From positions 36,341 to 100,340 of the forward strand of contig CAKPBC010000007.1 of NCBI GenBank assembly GCA_934140155.1: 64,000 nt of DNA, given 5' to 3'. The notes under the pieces are model-generated. The model saw nothing but the letters and a program-made list of their open reading frames with translations. It searched no databases and was not told where the DNA came from. Positions 9,023 through 16,464 of this stretch are shown here, one piece after another (the first letter of the stretch is position 1; every line of letters begins with the position of its first letter). The stretch comes from an uncultured Bacilli bacterium (lineage in GTDB: Bacteria; Bacillota_I; Bacilli_A; RFN20; CAG-826). Made by a program: the position numbers and the translations under genes.

Positions 9023-9060
9023 GTGCTTTTCCCTAGCAGGGCCCACCCTGAGCGATAAGA
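8954..9060 (+). ncRNA. SAM-I (S-box) riboswitch aptamer upstream of metK
   Basis: P1 is perfect: TCTTATC (8954-8960) with GATAAGA (9054-9060). It is followed by AAGA and P2 (ATCACG 8965-8970 with CGTGAT 8990-8995). The P2 loop carries AAAGGGAACGA. Then come the S-box GCAACC element (8997-9002), P3 (TAACA 9004-9008 with TGTTA 9013-9017), AGGTGCTTTTCCC and P4 (CCCT 9031-9034 with AGGG 9038-9041). These are the conserved S-box parts in the right order. SAM binding should favour the downstream terminator and switch metK off. Confidence 0.9.
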
Positions 9061-9078
9061 TGATTGGATAGTTTGTTT

Positions 9079-9113
9079 AAAGCTTTCCTTTGTGGGAAGG
9101 CTTTTTCTTTTTT
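9079..9113 (+). terminator. Riboswitch-controlled terminator before metK
   Basis: AAAGCTTTCC (9079-9088) pairs with GGGAAGGCTTT (9094-9104), with one bulge, followed by a T-rich run. It lies between the aptamer and the metK ribosome site, as expected for the S-box expression platform. Confidence 0.8.
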
Positions 9114-9135
9114 AGAAAGTAAGAAAGAGGTATTT

Positions 9136-10290
9136 ATGGAAAAGATTTTATTTACAAGTGAATCAGTATCAGAAGGACATCCAGACAAACTATGCGATCA
9201 AATTAGTGATGCTATTTTAGATTATTGTTTAGCTAATGATCCTAATTCACGTGTGGCATGTGAATGTTTTGTTACAACAGAAAAATTAATTATCGGAGGA
9301 GAAATTACATCAAATGCTAAACCGGATTATGAACGTATTGCTCGTGATGTAATGCGTAATATCGGCTATACGGATAAAAAATTAGGAATTGGCGCGGATA
9401 GCTGTGATATTGAAGTGTTAGTTAAACATCAATCTAAAGATATTGCTCAAGGCGTTGATCAAGAAGTTCAAGGTGCTGGAGATCAAGGCATTATGTTTGG
9501 TTATGCCACTAATGAATCAGAAGGCTATATGCCATTAGCGCTAGTAATTGCTCATAAACTTGTTCGCTATGCATCTAATTTAAGAAAACTTGGCGCTTTT
9601 AAATGGGCAAGACCAGATATGAAAGCACAAGTTACTATGGATTATACTGATTTAAATAATGTGCGTATTGATACAGTTTTAATGTCTGTTCAACATGATC
9701 CTGATTTTAATGAAAAAGAATTTAAAAAATTTATTTATGAAGAAATCATGCAACATGTTGTGGAATCCTTTGGATTAAATAAAGATTTCAAGTATTTGAT
9801 TAATCCGACTGGTAGATTTGTTACTGGCGGACCAGAAGGAGATACTGGCTTGACTGGAAGAAAGATTATTGTTGATACTTATGGCGGTAGCGCTCGTCAT
9901 GGTGGTGGTGCTTTCTCTGGTAAGGATCCAAGTAAGGTTGATCGTTCCGCTGCATATATGGCACGTTATGTGGCTAAAAACTTAGTTGCTGCTGGTGTTG
10001 CGGATCGTCTTGAAGTACAACTTAGTTACGCGATTGGAGTAGCAAAACCTTTAAGTATTAATGTTGAAGGCTTTGGCACATTAAAAGTAGATGTTAATAC
10101 AGTGCTTGAAATAATTGAAAAAGTGTTTGATTTAACACCAGCTGGAATTATTAAAGCATTTAGTTTAACTAAGCCTACATTTAAATATCAAGATTTAGCA
10201 AGTTATGGCCATTTTGGAAGACCAGATTTAGATTTACCTTGGGAAAAACTTGATAAAGTAGACATTATTAAAAAACTAATAAATGAATAG
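9136..10290 (+). CDS. metK: S-adenosylmethionine synthetase
   Basis: A 384-residue enzyme that makes SAM from methionine and ATP in the cytosol. The family motifs GHPDKLCDQISDAILD, GAGDQGIMFGYA and GGGAFSGKDPSKVDRSAAY are intact and the length is typical. Start 9136 follows AAAGAGG (9124-9130); the longer frame from 9064 would run through the terminator hairpin. The SAM-I riboswitch gives feedback control by the product. A terminator follows at 10291. Confidence 0.97.
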   Translation: MEKILFTSESVSEGHPDKLCDQISDAILDYCLANDPNSRVACECFVTTEKLIIGGEITSNAKPDYERIARDVMRNIGYTDKKLGIGADSCDIEVLVKHQSKDIAQGVDQEVQGAGDQGIMFGYATNESEGYMPLALVIAHKLVRYASNLRKLGAFKWARPDMKAQVTMDYTDLNNVRIDTVLMSVQHDPDFNEKEFKKFIYEEIMQHVVESFGLNKDFKYLINPTGRFVTGGPEGDTGLTGRKIIVDTYGGSARHGGGAFSGKDPSKVDRSAAYMARYVAKNLVAAGVADRLEVQLSYAIGVAKPLSINVEGFGTLKVDVNTVLEIIEKVFDLTPAGIIKAFSLTKPTFKYQDLASYGHFGRPDLDLPWEKLDKVDIIKKLINE

Positions 10291-10316
10291 AAGTAGCGGT
10301 TGCTACTTTTTATTTT
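10291..10316 (+). terminator. Terminator after metK
   Basis: AAGTAGC (10291-10297) pairs with GCTACTT (10302-10308), followed by a T-rich tail. Confidence 0.8.
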
Positions 10317-10488
10317 AAACATTAAAAAATATAGTTGTAGAATTAATTATTTTTATATAAAGAAACCACTTACATCTAAATTATATCAAAATAACTTATT
10401 AATTAAAATACTATATTTTTTTTATTGAAAATGCGAAAATAATAGTGTGGAATATTGTTGCACAATATTTGGAAAGGAGAGACTATTT

Positions 10489-11037
10489 ATGAAATACCAA
10501 ATTATTGGAAAGAACATTGAAGTCACAGAAGGCATTAAGGAGGCCTTATTAAAAAAACTCCATCGCATGGACAAATATTTCGTTATTAATGATGATGTTG
10601 AATGCCGTGCTGTTGTGAGAACTTATAAAACTGGTCAAAAAGTTGAAATTACTATTTTTACTAAGATGATGGATTTTAGAGCAGAAGTAATTGACAATGA
10701 CTTATATGCTGCATTTGATTTAGCTATTGATAAATTAGAAGGACAAATGCGTAAATTAAAAACTAGATTAGATCGTAGAAATAAAGATGGTTTAGGAAAA
10801 TCTATTGCATTTGAAAATTTTGAAGCTGAAAAAGAAGAAGCAGAGAATGATGAAATTGTACGTACTAAATCTTATTTATTAAGCCCAATGTCTATGGAAG
10901 AAGCTATTACTAGAATGGAAGCATTAGGACATGACTTCTTTATGTATTTAGATGTTGATGATGATATGATTTCCGTATTATATCGTCGTGATAATGGCGG
11001 TCTTGGTATTATCCAAGCTGAAAATAAATTAAAATAA
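10489..11037 (+). CDS. hpf: Long-form ribosome hibernation promoting factor
   Basis: A 182-residue protein. Residues 1-95 form the ribosome-binding S30AE/RaiA domain (KYQIIGKNIEVTEGIKEALLKKL). An acidic linker and the C-terminal dimerisation domain follow (RTKSYLLSPMSMEEAITRMEALGHDFF). The long form makes 100S ribosome dimers in Bacillota. AAAGGAGAG lies before ATG 10489; the frame opening at 10447 adds 14 unlikely residues. The 198-bp leader is AT-rich. No raiA-motif RNA is apparent in it. Confidence 0.93.
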   Translation: MKYQIIGKNIEVTEGIKEALLKKLHRMDKYFVINDDVECRAVVRTYKTGQKVEITIFTKMMDFRAEVIDNDLYAAFDLAIDKLEGQMRKLKTRLDRRNKDGLGKSIAFENFEAEKEEAENDEIVRTKSYLLSPMSMEEAITRMEALGHDFFMYLDVDDDMISVLYRRDNGGLGIIQAENKLK

Positions 11038-11055
11038 TTTGCATTTAATTTATCT

Positions 11056-11087
11056 AGCCTTGCACCTAATTAGTGTGAGGCTTTTTT
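11056..11087 (+). terminator. Terminator after hpf
   Basis: AGCCTTGCAC pairs with GTGTGAGGCT around a 7-nt loop, followed by six T. Confidence 0.85.
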
Positions 11088-11131
11088 CATTTTTTGACTT
11101 AATAGTGCATTTAATTTAATAGGTGATGATT

Positions 11132-12079
11132 ATGGACTATATAGTTATGAAATTTGGCGGAACCGCTACGAGTACAAGCAAAACAAGAGAAAAAATAATT
11201 AATATAATAAGTAAAATTAAAAACAAGAAAATTCTTCTTGTCGTTAGCGCTATGGGAAGAGTAGGGTTCCCTTATGCTACGGATACTCTTTTAAATTTGA
11301 TTGATACTTCTATGAGTAGTAAAAAAGAAATAGATGAACTTTTAGCGTGTGGAGAAATTATTTCTTCAGTTGTAATATCTAATAGCCTTAATCAAAATAA
11401 TATTAAAGCACAAGCTTTATCATTAAAAGAAATTGGTTTATTTTTTAATAATGATTTTAGTTTTAAAAATAGTAAAATTGTTGATAAGTTTTCTTTATAT
11501 AATGTTTTAGTTGTTCCGGGATTTATTGCTTTGAATGATGATGAAAACTTTGTTACTTTAAAAAGAGGCGGCGGTGATTTATCCGCATGTGTATTTGCTA
11601 AGTATTTAAATTGTTCAAAAGTATATCTATTTAAAGATGTAGATGGTATTTTACCATTTATTTCTCCAGGATATAAAAATCTTAAATTTATTCGTTATTT
11701 AAATTATGAAGAAGCAAGTGCTTTAAGGAATATCGGTTTTAAAATAATTCAACAAGATGCATTGGATTTTGCTTTTAAGAACAATTTAAAAATAATTGTT
11801 TCTAATTATGAAAGTGGAAAAGTTGGTACAATCATTGGTTCTACGCCAAATAATAAAAGAATTATTGGAATGAATTTTACGAAAAACAGCATTAAAATCG
11901 CCACGCTTTCTCCTACATTGGTGGATGAGCAAATCAAAAAAAACTTTAGCAATTGTCATTTGTTTTTTAAATCTTTTACTATTAATAAAAATTATGTGGA
12001 ATATTCATTAGGAGTAAATCAATTGCAATTGGCTAAAAAAATGTTGATTGAAACATATTTTAAAGATTACTTGTGTTAA
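11132..12079 (+). CDS. Short aspartokinase-like amino acid kinase
   Basis: A 315-residue protein of the amino acid kinase fold. The N-terminus YIVMKFGGTATSTSKTREKI matches the aspartokinase KFGG motif, and KRGGGDLSACVFAKYLNCSKVYLFKDVDG matches the later nucleotide and aspartate site. Aspartokinases normally exceed 400 residues with two ACT domains. Here only about 70 residues follow the kinase domain, room for at most one degenerate ACT unit. It may therefore be unregulated or act on another substrate. Start 11132 follows AGGTG with 6-nt spacing. No other lysine/threonine pathway genes are adjacent. Confidence 0.75.
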   Translation: MDYIVMKFGGTATSTSKTREKIINIISKIKNKKILLVVSAMGRVGFPYATDTLLNLIDTSMSSKKEIDELLACGEIISSVVISNSLNQNNIKAQALSLKEIGLFFNNDFSFKNSKIVDKFSLYNVLVVPGFIALNDDENFVTLKRGGGDLSACVFAKYLNCSKVYLFKDVDGILPFISPGYKNLKFIRYLNYEEASALRNIGFKIIQQDALDFAFKNNLKIIVSNYESGKVGTIIGSTPNNKRIIGMNFTKNSIKIATLSPTLVDEQIKKNFSNCHLFFKSFTINKNYVEYSLGVNQLQLAKKMLIETYFKDYLC

Positions 12080-12131
12080 AAAATGCTATCATAAAATTTC
12101 TAACTTGTGTATAATAGTTGTGGTGATTTTT

Positions 12132-12980
12132 ATGGCAAAAGTACTTGCCATCGATTTAGATGGCACTTTATTCTATCCTAAAAAACGAGTTAGAATGATT
12201 CCTAGAAAAAATGTAAAATTTATTCGACGCTTTATAGATGAAGGAAATAAAGTGGTAATTTGTTCGGGACGTAATTTGCCATATGCACAAAAAGTCATCG
12301 AAAAAATAGATCGTCCATTAGATGTAATTGGTTGTAATTCTAGTTTTATTATAAGTGATAATAAAGTTATCCATGAATCAATGCTTACTTATCCTTTAGT
12401 GGGAAAAATTGTTGATGAGTTAAAAGAACAATTTAATATCAATGCATGGTTAATGATGTCAAAAGACCAAAGCTTAGTTATAGCAGGTGAAATGGGCTTT
12501 TTAAAAAGATGGATTTATAAACTTGTTTATGCTTGTCAAGGCGTATATGCTGAAAAATATGTTATCAGTAACGAAGTATTTGATGAAGAAATAAAAAAAG
12601 GTCAGGTATATAAATTGATGATGTTTTTTGGACTTGGTAAAAAAGGCAAAGAAAAAGCTTGTGAAGCAACAAAGTATTTGCGCAAAAATTATAGTGATAA
12701 AATTGAAGCTTCTTGGACAGATAATTTTATTGAAATAACCGCTGCTAACGTTTCTAAATCTAATGGCTTATTAACATATTGTGACTATTTACATTTAGAT
12801 CATAATGACATATATGTTGTTGGTGATTCGGGTAATGATATATCCATGTTTCAAACATTTCAAGAACATAGTTTTTGTATGAAACATGCATCATATAAAG
12901 TTAAAAAATTTGCAAAATATCATATCGATATGGTTGCAGATATTGAAGATTATTTAGGAGGAACAAACGATGATGAATAA
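12132..12980 (+). CDS. HAD superfamily (Cof/IIB) sugar-phosphatase-like hydrolase
   Basis: A 282-residue protein with the HAD motifs AIDLDGTLF (nucleophile Asp), VICSGR and a late Lys with VVGDSGNDISMF. A type IIB cap lies between motifs II and III. Members remove phosphate from sugar phosphates or flavin cofactors; the substrate is not readable from sequence. Start 12132 is chosen over 12048, which overlaps the aspartokinase gene. The end overlaps the next gene by 11 bp, so the two are probably translated together. Confidence 0.85.
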   Translation: MAKVLAIDLDGTLFYPKKRVRMIPRKNVKFIRRFIDEGNKVVICSGRNLPYAQKVIEKIDRPLDVIGCNSSFIISDNKVIHESMLTYPLVGKIVDELKEQFNINAWLMMSKDQSLVIAGEMGFLKRWIYKLVYACQGVYAEKYVISNEVFDEEIKKGQVYKLMMFFGLGKKGKEKACEATKYLRKNYSDKIEASWTDNFIEITAANVSKSNGLLTYCDYLHLDHNDIYVVGDSGNDISMFQTFQEHSFCMKHASYKVKKFAKYHIDMVADIEDYLGGTNDDE

Positions 12981-13809
12981 TTTTAAACACACACAAATGG
13001 TTACTTATTTCTATTTGAAAAATCTTAGAGAAATGCTTGATTTTGCTTACGAAGGTAGAAATAAGAAAAAAGAAGAATATGATCAAAAGAAAAAAATATT
13101 TGAACAAGCAATTGGTGAAAATGGTATATTAGAAAATTTTGTTTTTAAATCTAATCCTGATCAAAAAGATAAAATTAAAGAAAAATATGAAGACTTTTTA
13201 TATGATGTTTTTAATGATCGTGTAATAAGTTTTGAAAATGATAAAATGCTTTTTGATGTTGCACAAAAATTAAATTATTTTAAAGCAATTTTTGAAACAA
13301 GAGAATTATTCCAAACTATTGCTATTTCCCAAATTAATTATGGAAGAAAACAATTTAAAGAAGAATATGATGCTGGAGTTGAACAATTATTAATTGCGGA
13401 AGATATTTTCTATCGCTCTTTATTCATTGTATTACTTGAAGTGGCTGTTCGTGATACATTCTTAGATTATGTTAAAGAAATGAATGAATCAAAAGGACAA
13501 GCCAATCCGCAAATTAATTTTATAACAAATATTTTAGGACAATACTTACAACTTGCTACCGCAATTATGAGTAACGAAATGGTTGAAAACGAGTTGTTTG
13601 ATGAAGCTAAGCATTGCTTTAAAACAGCGATTGATGCGATTACTGGTAAACTTGGTAAGAAGAATCTTCAAGACCAAGAAAATTACTTTATTAACGCTCG
13701 CGCTGCCGCAGATAAGTCATTAGTGGAAGCTGAGAAAAAATGGATTGAACTTTTTAATCCATTAGTTAAAGAAACCATTGAATTTGAAAAACAAGCTAAA
13801 CAAAATTAA
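12970..13809 (+). CDS. Conserved-looking helical protein of unknown function
   Basis: A 279-residue protein, highly charged and apparently all-helical, without a signal peptide or clear membrane segment. Residues 25-75 form a lysine/glutamate-rich stretch that could be a coiled coil. The start overlaps the HAD gene by 11 bp; AGGAGG (12956-12961) is 8 nt before ATG 12970, with a second ATG at 12973 as an alternative. I do not recognise a family. The coupling to the HAD gene suggests shared expression, not a known function. Confidence 0.8.
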   Translation: MMNNFKHTQMVTYFYLKNLREMLDFAYEGRNKKKEEYDQKKKIFEQAIGENGILENFVFKSNPDQKDKIKEKYEDFLYDVFNDRVISFENDKMLFDVAQKLNYFKAIFETRELFQTIAISQINYGRKQFKEEYDAGVEQLLIAEDIFYRSLFIVLLEVAVRDTFLDYVKEMNESKGQANPQINFITNILGQYLQLATAIMSNEMVENELFDEAKHCFKTAIDAITGKLGKKNLQDQENYFINARAAADKSLVEAEKKWIELFNPLVKETIEFEKQAKQN

Positions 13810-13815
13810 CATATT

Positions 13816-13859
13816 CGACAAATTATGCGTAAATTTATGACATAATTTGTCGTTTTTTT
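13816..13859 (+). terminator. Terminator after the helical protein gene
   Basis: CGACAAATTATG pairs perfectly with CATAATTTGTCG, followed by seven T. Confidence 0.9.
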
Positions 13860-13889
13860 ATAAATTATCAAATTGTTTAATTTATTCCT

Positions 13890-13918
13890 TTGCATTTTTG
13901 TGAAAACTATTTTATGAT
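13890..13918 (+). promoter_or_regulatory. Promoter for the small XRE regulator
   Basis: TTGCAT (13890-13895), a 17-bp spacer and TATGAT (13913-13918). Confidence 0.65.
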
Positions 13919-13943
13919 TTAAGTACAAAGGGGTAATTGATAT

Positions 13944-14156
13944 ATGAAAACAGCTAAATTAACTAAGTTTCGTGAATTAAGAAAACAACAAGGTATCAAT
14001 TTAGGTATGGTTGCCAAACAATTAAATGTTTCTAAGGCTTACATTTCTATGGTTGAAACCGGTCGTCGTAGTCTTGATTACGAGATGGCAATTAGTATGG
14101 CAAAAATGCTAAAAAGTCATCCAGATGAATTATTTTACGAAGATATGACAAAATAA
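13944..14156 (+). CDS. Small XRE-family (Cro/CI type) DNA-binding protein
   Basis: A 70-residue single-domain helix-turn-helix protein: FRELRKQQGINLGMVAKQLNVSKAYISMVETGRRSLDYE is a canonical HTH_3 domain filling most of the protein. Such minimal regulators act as repressors or activators; the target is unknown. It has its own promoter and terminator. A small membrane protein follows under another promoter. Confidence 0.88.
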   Translation: MKTAKLTKFRELRKQQGINLGMVAKQLNVSKAYISMVETGRRSLDYEMAISMAKMLKSHPDELFYEDMTK

Positions 14157-14161
14157 TTCCT

Positions 14162-14187
14162 AAAGAGCAGAGATGCTCTTTTTGTTT
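14162..14187 (+). terminator. Terminator after the XRE gene
   Basis: AAAGAGCA (14162-14169) pairs with TGCTCTTT (14174-14181), followed by T-rich sequence. Confidence 0.85.
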
Positions 14188-14206
14188 TGCTATCAATAAT
14201 TAATTA

Positions 14207-14235
14207 TTGAAAGTATGTATTTAAAATGTTAAAAT
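14207..14235 (+). promoter_or_regulatory. Promoter for the small membrane protein
   Basis: TTGAAA (14207-14212), a 17-bp spacer and TAAAAT (14230-14235). Confidence 0.65.
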
Positions 14236-14261
14236 ACAATAGTCTCTAGGGAGTGAATGTT

Positions 14262-14579
14262 ATGAAAAAGAAAAAAGTTAGTACAAAAGAATTAGTTGGC
14301 TATATTATCAGTGGTGTTATCGCCTTATTTGGTGTGGCATTAATGGTTACTCACACTGTTGGCGTATATTTACCAGGATTACATAGTGATAACCCAATTA
14401 TTAAAGCAGAAAATGCTGTAATAAGTGCTTTAAAAATCAATTTGGATTTTTTAGGTTGGGGAATCATATTTATGGTAATTGGTGTATTTATTGCTTTAAT
14501 GATTTTGTTAAGTGTTGCTAAAAAAGTTGATTACGATGTTGAAAAAGCACAACGTCGTGCTCAAAGATTGGGATTATAA
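14262..14579 (+). CDS. Small two-helix membrane protein, unknown function
   Basis: A 105-residue protein with two strong hydrophobic segments (about residues 10-32 and 63-88) and a basic C-terminal tail (EKAQRRAQRLGL). Start 14262 follows GGGAG; the GTG at 14253 falls in the ribosome site. A promoter and a terminator frame it as a single transcription unit. No family recognised. Confidence 0.75.
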   Translation: MKKKKVSTKELVGYIISGVIALFGVALMVTHTVGVYLPGLHSDNPIIKAENAVISALKINLDFLGWGIIFMVIGVFIALMILLSVAKKVDYDVEKAQRRAQRLGL

Positions 14580-14580
14580 G

Positions 14581-14604
14581 AAGAGGTTGTTACCTCTTTT
14601 TTTT
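14581..14604 (+). terminator. Terminator between the membrane protein and the EEP gene
   Basis: AAGAGGT pairs with ACCTCTT around a 4-nt loop, followed by eight T in total. The AAGAGG arm resembles a ribosome site but is locked in the stem and too far (about 24 nt) from ATG 14611. Confidence 0.8.
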
Positions 14605-14610
14605 AAAATC

Positions 14611-15747
14611 ATGAATAAGATATTAAAAAAAGTATTAATTACTGCTGGTTCAATTTTAGGAGTAGCGGTATTAGTGGTTGGTGGATATGTTAGTTATGTA
14701 TTACTTCAATATAATCGTATTGAAGATAATTTAGTTTTAAATCCTAATAACACTAATGAAAATATATTAAATAATGATAAAACTTATAAAATTTCTACAT
14801 ACAATATTGGATTTGGGGCTTATCGTCCTGACTATTCTTTCTTTATGGATGAAGGTTATATGGCTGATGGCACCAAGGTTAGTGGTAAACATGGTACCGC
14901 TAAATCAAAAGAATCGGTAATAGAAAGTACTGAAGGAGTAATAAGTGAAATTGACAAGTTAGATGTTGATTTTGCATTTTATCAAGAAGTTGATACAAAT
15001 AGCACGCGTTCACATCATGTTAATCAAAGTGAAATGATTACAAATTCATTTACTAGTTATAACAATGTTTTTGCGGTTAATTATCATTCAGCTTTCTTAA
15101 TGTATCCTTTTAATGATCCGATTGGAAAAAGTAATTCAGGAATACTCACTTTAAGCAAATATAAAATAGAAGAATCAATTCGTAAATCTTATCCTGTATC
15201 TAAAGGATTTGATCGCCTTTTTGACTTAGATCGTTGCTTTAGTGTTTCCCGTTTAAAAGTAAATGATAAAGAATTAGTATTAGCAAATTCTCATATGTCC
15301 GCGTATGATGAAGGCGGAAAAATTCGTGCTTTACAAATGCAAGTAATGAAAGATTTCTTTGAAACAGAAATCTCAAAAGGAAATTATGTGATATTTGGTG
15401 GAGATTTTAATCATGATTTAATTAATGAAAATCCAGCTTATCAATATAATGAGTCTAATCCAAAACCAAGTTGGATGAATTTTACACAGTTAAAGCCAGA
15501 TTGGCTAGCAAACTTTGATTATGAAGTTGATTTAGGACCGAATATGAGTGTGGCCACTAGCGATAATGCTCCTACATGTCGCGATTGTGATTTGCCTTTA
15601 ATTGGAAATGAAGATGTTCTTTATAAAAGTGTTGTTGATGGCTTTATTGTATCTAGTAACATTGAAATAATTGAAACTAAGACAATTGTTAATAATTTTG
15701 AATATTCGGATCATCAACCAGTTTTAATGGAATTTAAACTTAAATAA
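14611..15747 (+). CDS. Membrane-anchored endonuclease/exonuclease/phosphatase family protein
   Basis: A 378-residue protein. An N-terminal hydrophobic segment (about residues 8-30) anchors it, with the catalytic domain outside. EEP-fold motifs are visible: STYNIGFGAY, YQEVD (metal-binding Glu), NSHMSA, FGGDFNHD and the terminal SDHQPVLMEF. Relatives cleave phosphodiesters or phosphoinositide-like substrates; the substrate here is unknown. Start 14611 is the only sensible one, because the frame upstream runs back through the previous gene, but no ribosome site is visible before it. A transcription terminator lies 7 nt upstream. Confidence 0.85.
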   Translation: MNKILKKVLITAGSILGVAVLVVGGYVSYVLLQYNRIEDNLVLNPNNTNENILNNDKTYKISTYNIGFGAYRPDYSFFMDEGYMADGTKVSGKHGTAKSKESVIESTEGVISEIDKLDVDFAFYQEVDTNSTRSHHVNQSEMITNSFTSYNNVFAVNYHSAFLMYPFNDPIGKSNSGILTLSKYKIEESIRKSYPVSKGFDRLFDLDRCFSVSRLKVNDKELVLANSHMSAYDEGGKIRALQMQVMKDFFETEISKGNYVIFGGDFNHDLINENPAYQYNESNPKPSWMNFTQLKPDWLANFDYEVDLGPNMSVATSDNAPTCRDCDLPLIGNEDVLYKSVVDGFIVSSNIEIIETKTIVNNFEYSDHQPVLMEFKLK

Positions 15748-15749
15748 AT

Positions 15750-15786
15750 GAAAATAGTGGTAAAAGTGCCACTATTTTCTTTTTTC
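15750..15786 (+). terminator. Terminator after the EEP gene
   Basis: GAAAATAGTGG pairs perfectly with CCACTATTTTC, followed by T-rich sequence. Confidence 0.9.
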
Positions 15787-15855
15787 ACATTGTGAATAAT
15801 TTAATTCACTAGAATATAATAAAATCAAAAGTATACTGAAAGTGGTGATGGAAAA

Positions 15856-16464
15856 ATGACATTTCAAGAGAATTTGAAGAAATTACGACTCGAAAAAGAT
15901 TTAACGCAAGAGGAACTAGCAAATAAAATATTTGTTTCTCGCACATTAATTACTAAATACGAAAATGGCACAGTTATGCCTACTAAAGATAATCTTGAAA
16001 AATTAGCATTATTTTTTAATGTCGATACGAAAGAATTATTATCAACCCATGAAGAAACTGGTATTGTACTTGATTTAGAAGCTAGAAGACAAAAAATTGA
16101 ATTTATCATTAGTGTAATAATGATTTCTCTATCTATAATAGTTGCTATTATTTATTTGTTACCTATATTTGTGGCATATAAATATGTTTATCCAATTCCA
16201 GAAGGCGAGATTGCTCCAGCAAGAGTTTGTTATAGTTTTGCTATTATGAATTCGTGTTTATCTAACCACAATTATATTTGTCTTATTTCAGAAATTGTAA
16301 TAGTCATTAATGTTATCATATTATTACTTTCGATAATTATTCCAAATAAAAAAGCCGCATATACTTTGAAAGTAATCGGCTTTATTATATTTGTTGTTTC
16401 TTTATTTTTGATGTTTTTTAGTTTTATATGCGGAATTTCTTTTTTAAAATCTTTGGACTATTAA
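15856..16464 (+). CDS. XRE regulator with C-terminal membrane domain
   Basis: A 202-residue protein. Residues 5-60 are a canonical HTH (LKKLRLEKDLTQEELANKIFVSRTLITKYENG). The C-terminal half has about three hydrophobic segments (near residues 84-108, 138-165 and 172-198), so DNA binding takes place at the membrane. Such proteins often sense envelope stress or control a neighbouring transporter. Its 3' end overlaps that of a convergent MATE gene by 41 bp, so each transcript carries sequence antisense to the other. Confidence 0.85.
   Translation: MTFQENLKKLRLEKDLTQEELANKIFVSRTLITKYENGTVMPTKDNLEKLALFFNVDTKELLSTHEETGIVLDLEARRQKIEFIISVIMISLSIIVAIIYLLPIFVAYKYVYPIPEGEIAPARVCYSFAIMNSCLSNHNYICLISEIVIVINVIILLLSIIIPNKKAAYTLKVIGFIIFVVSLFLMFFSFICGISFLKSLDY

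Noticed and set aside
10317..10488. raiA-motif RNA before the hpf gene
   Set aside because: The leader is AT-rich without the conserved multi-stem structure; only a plain 5' region is visible.
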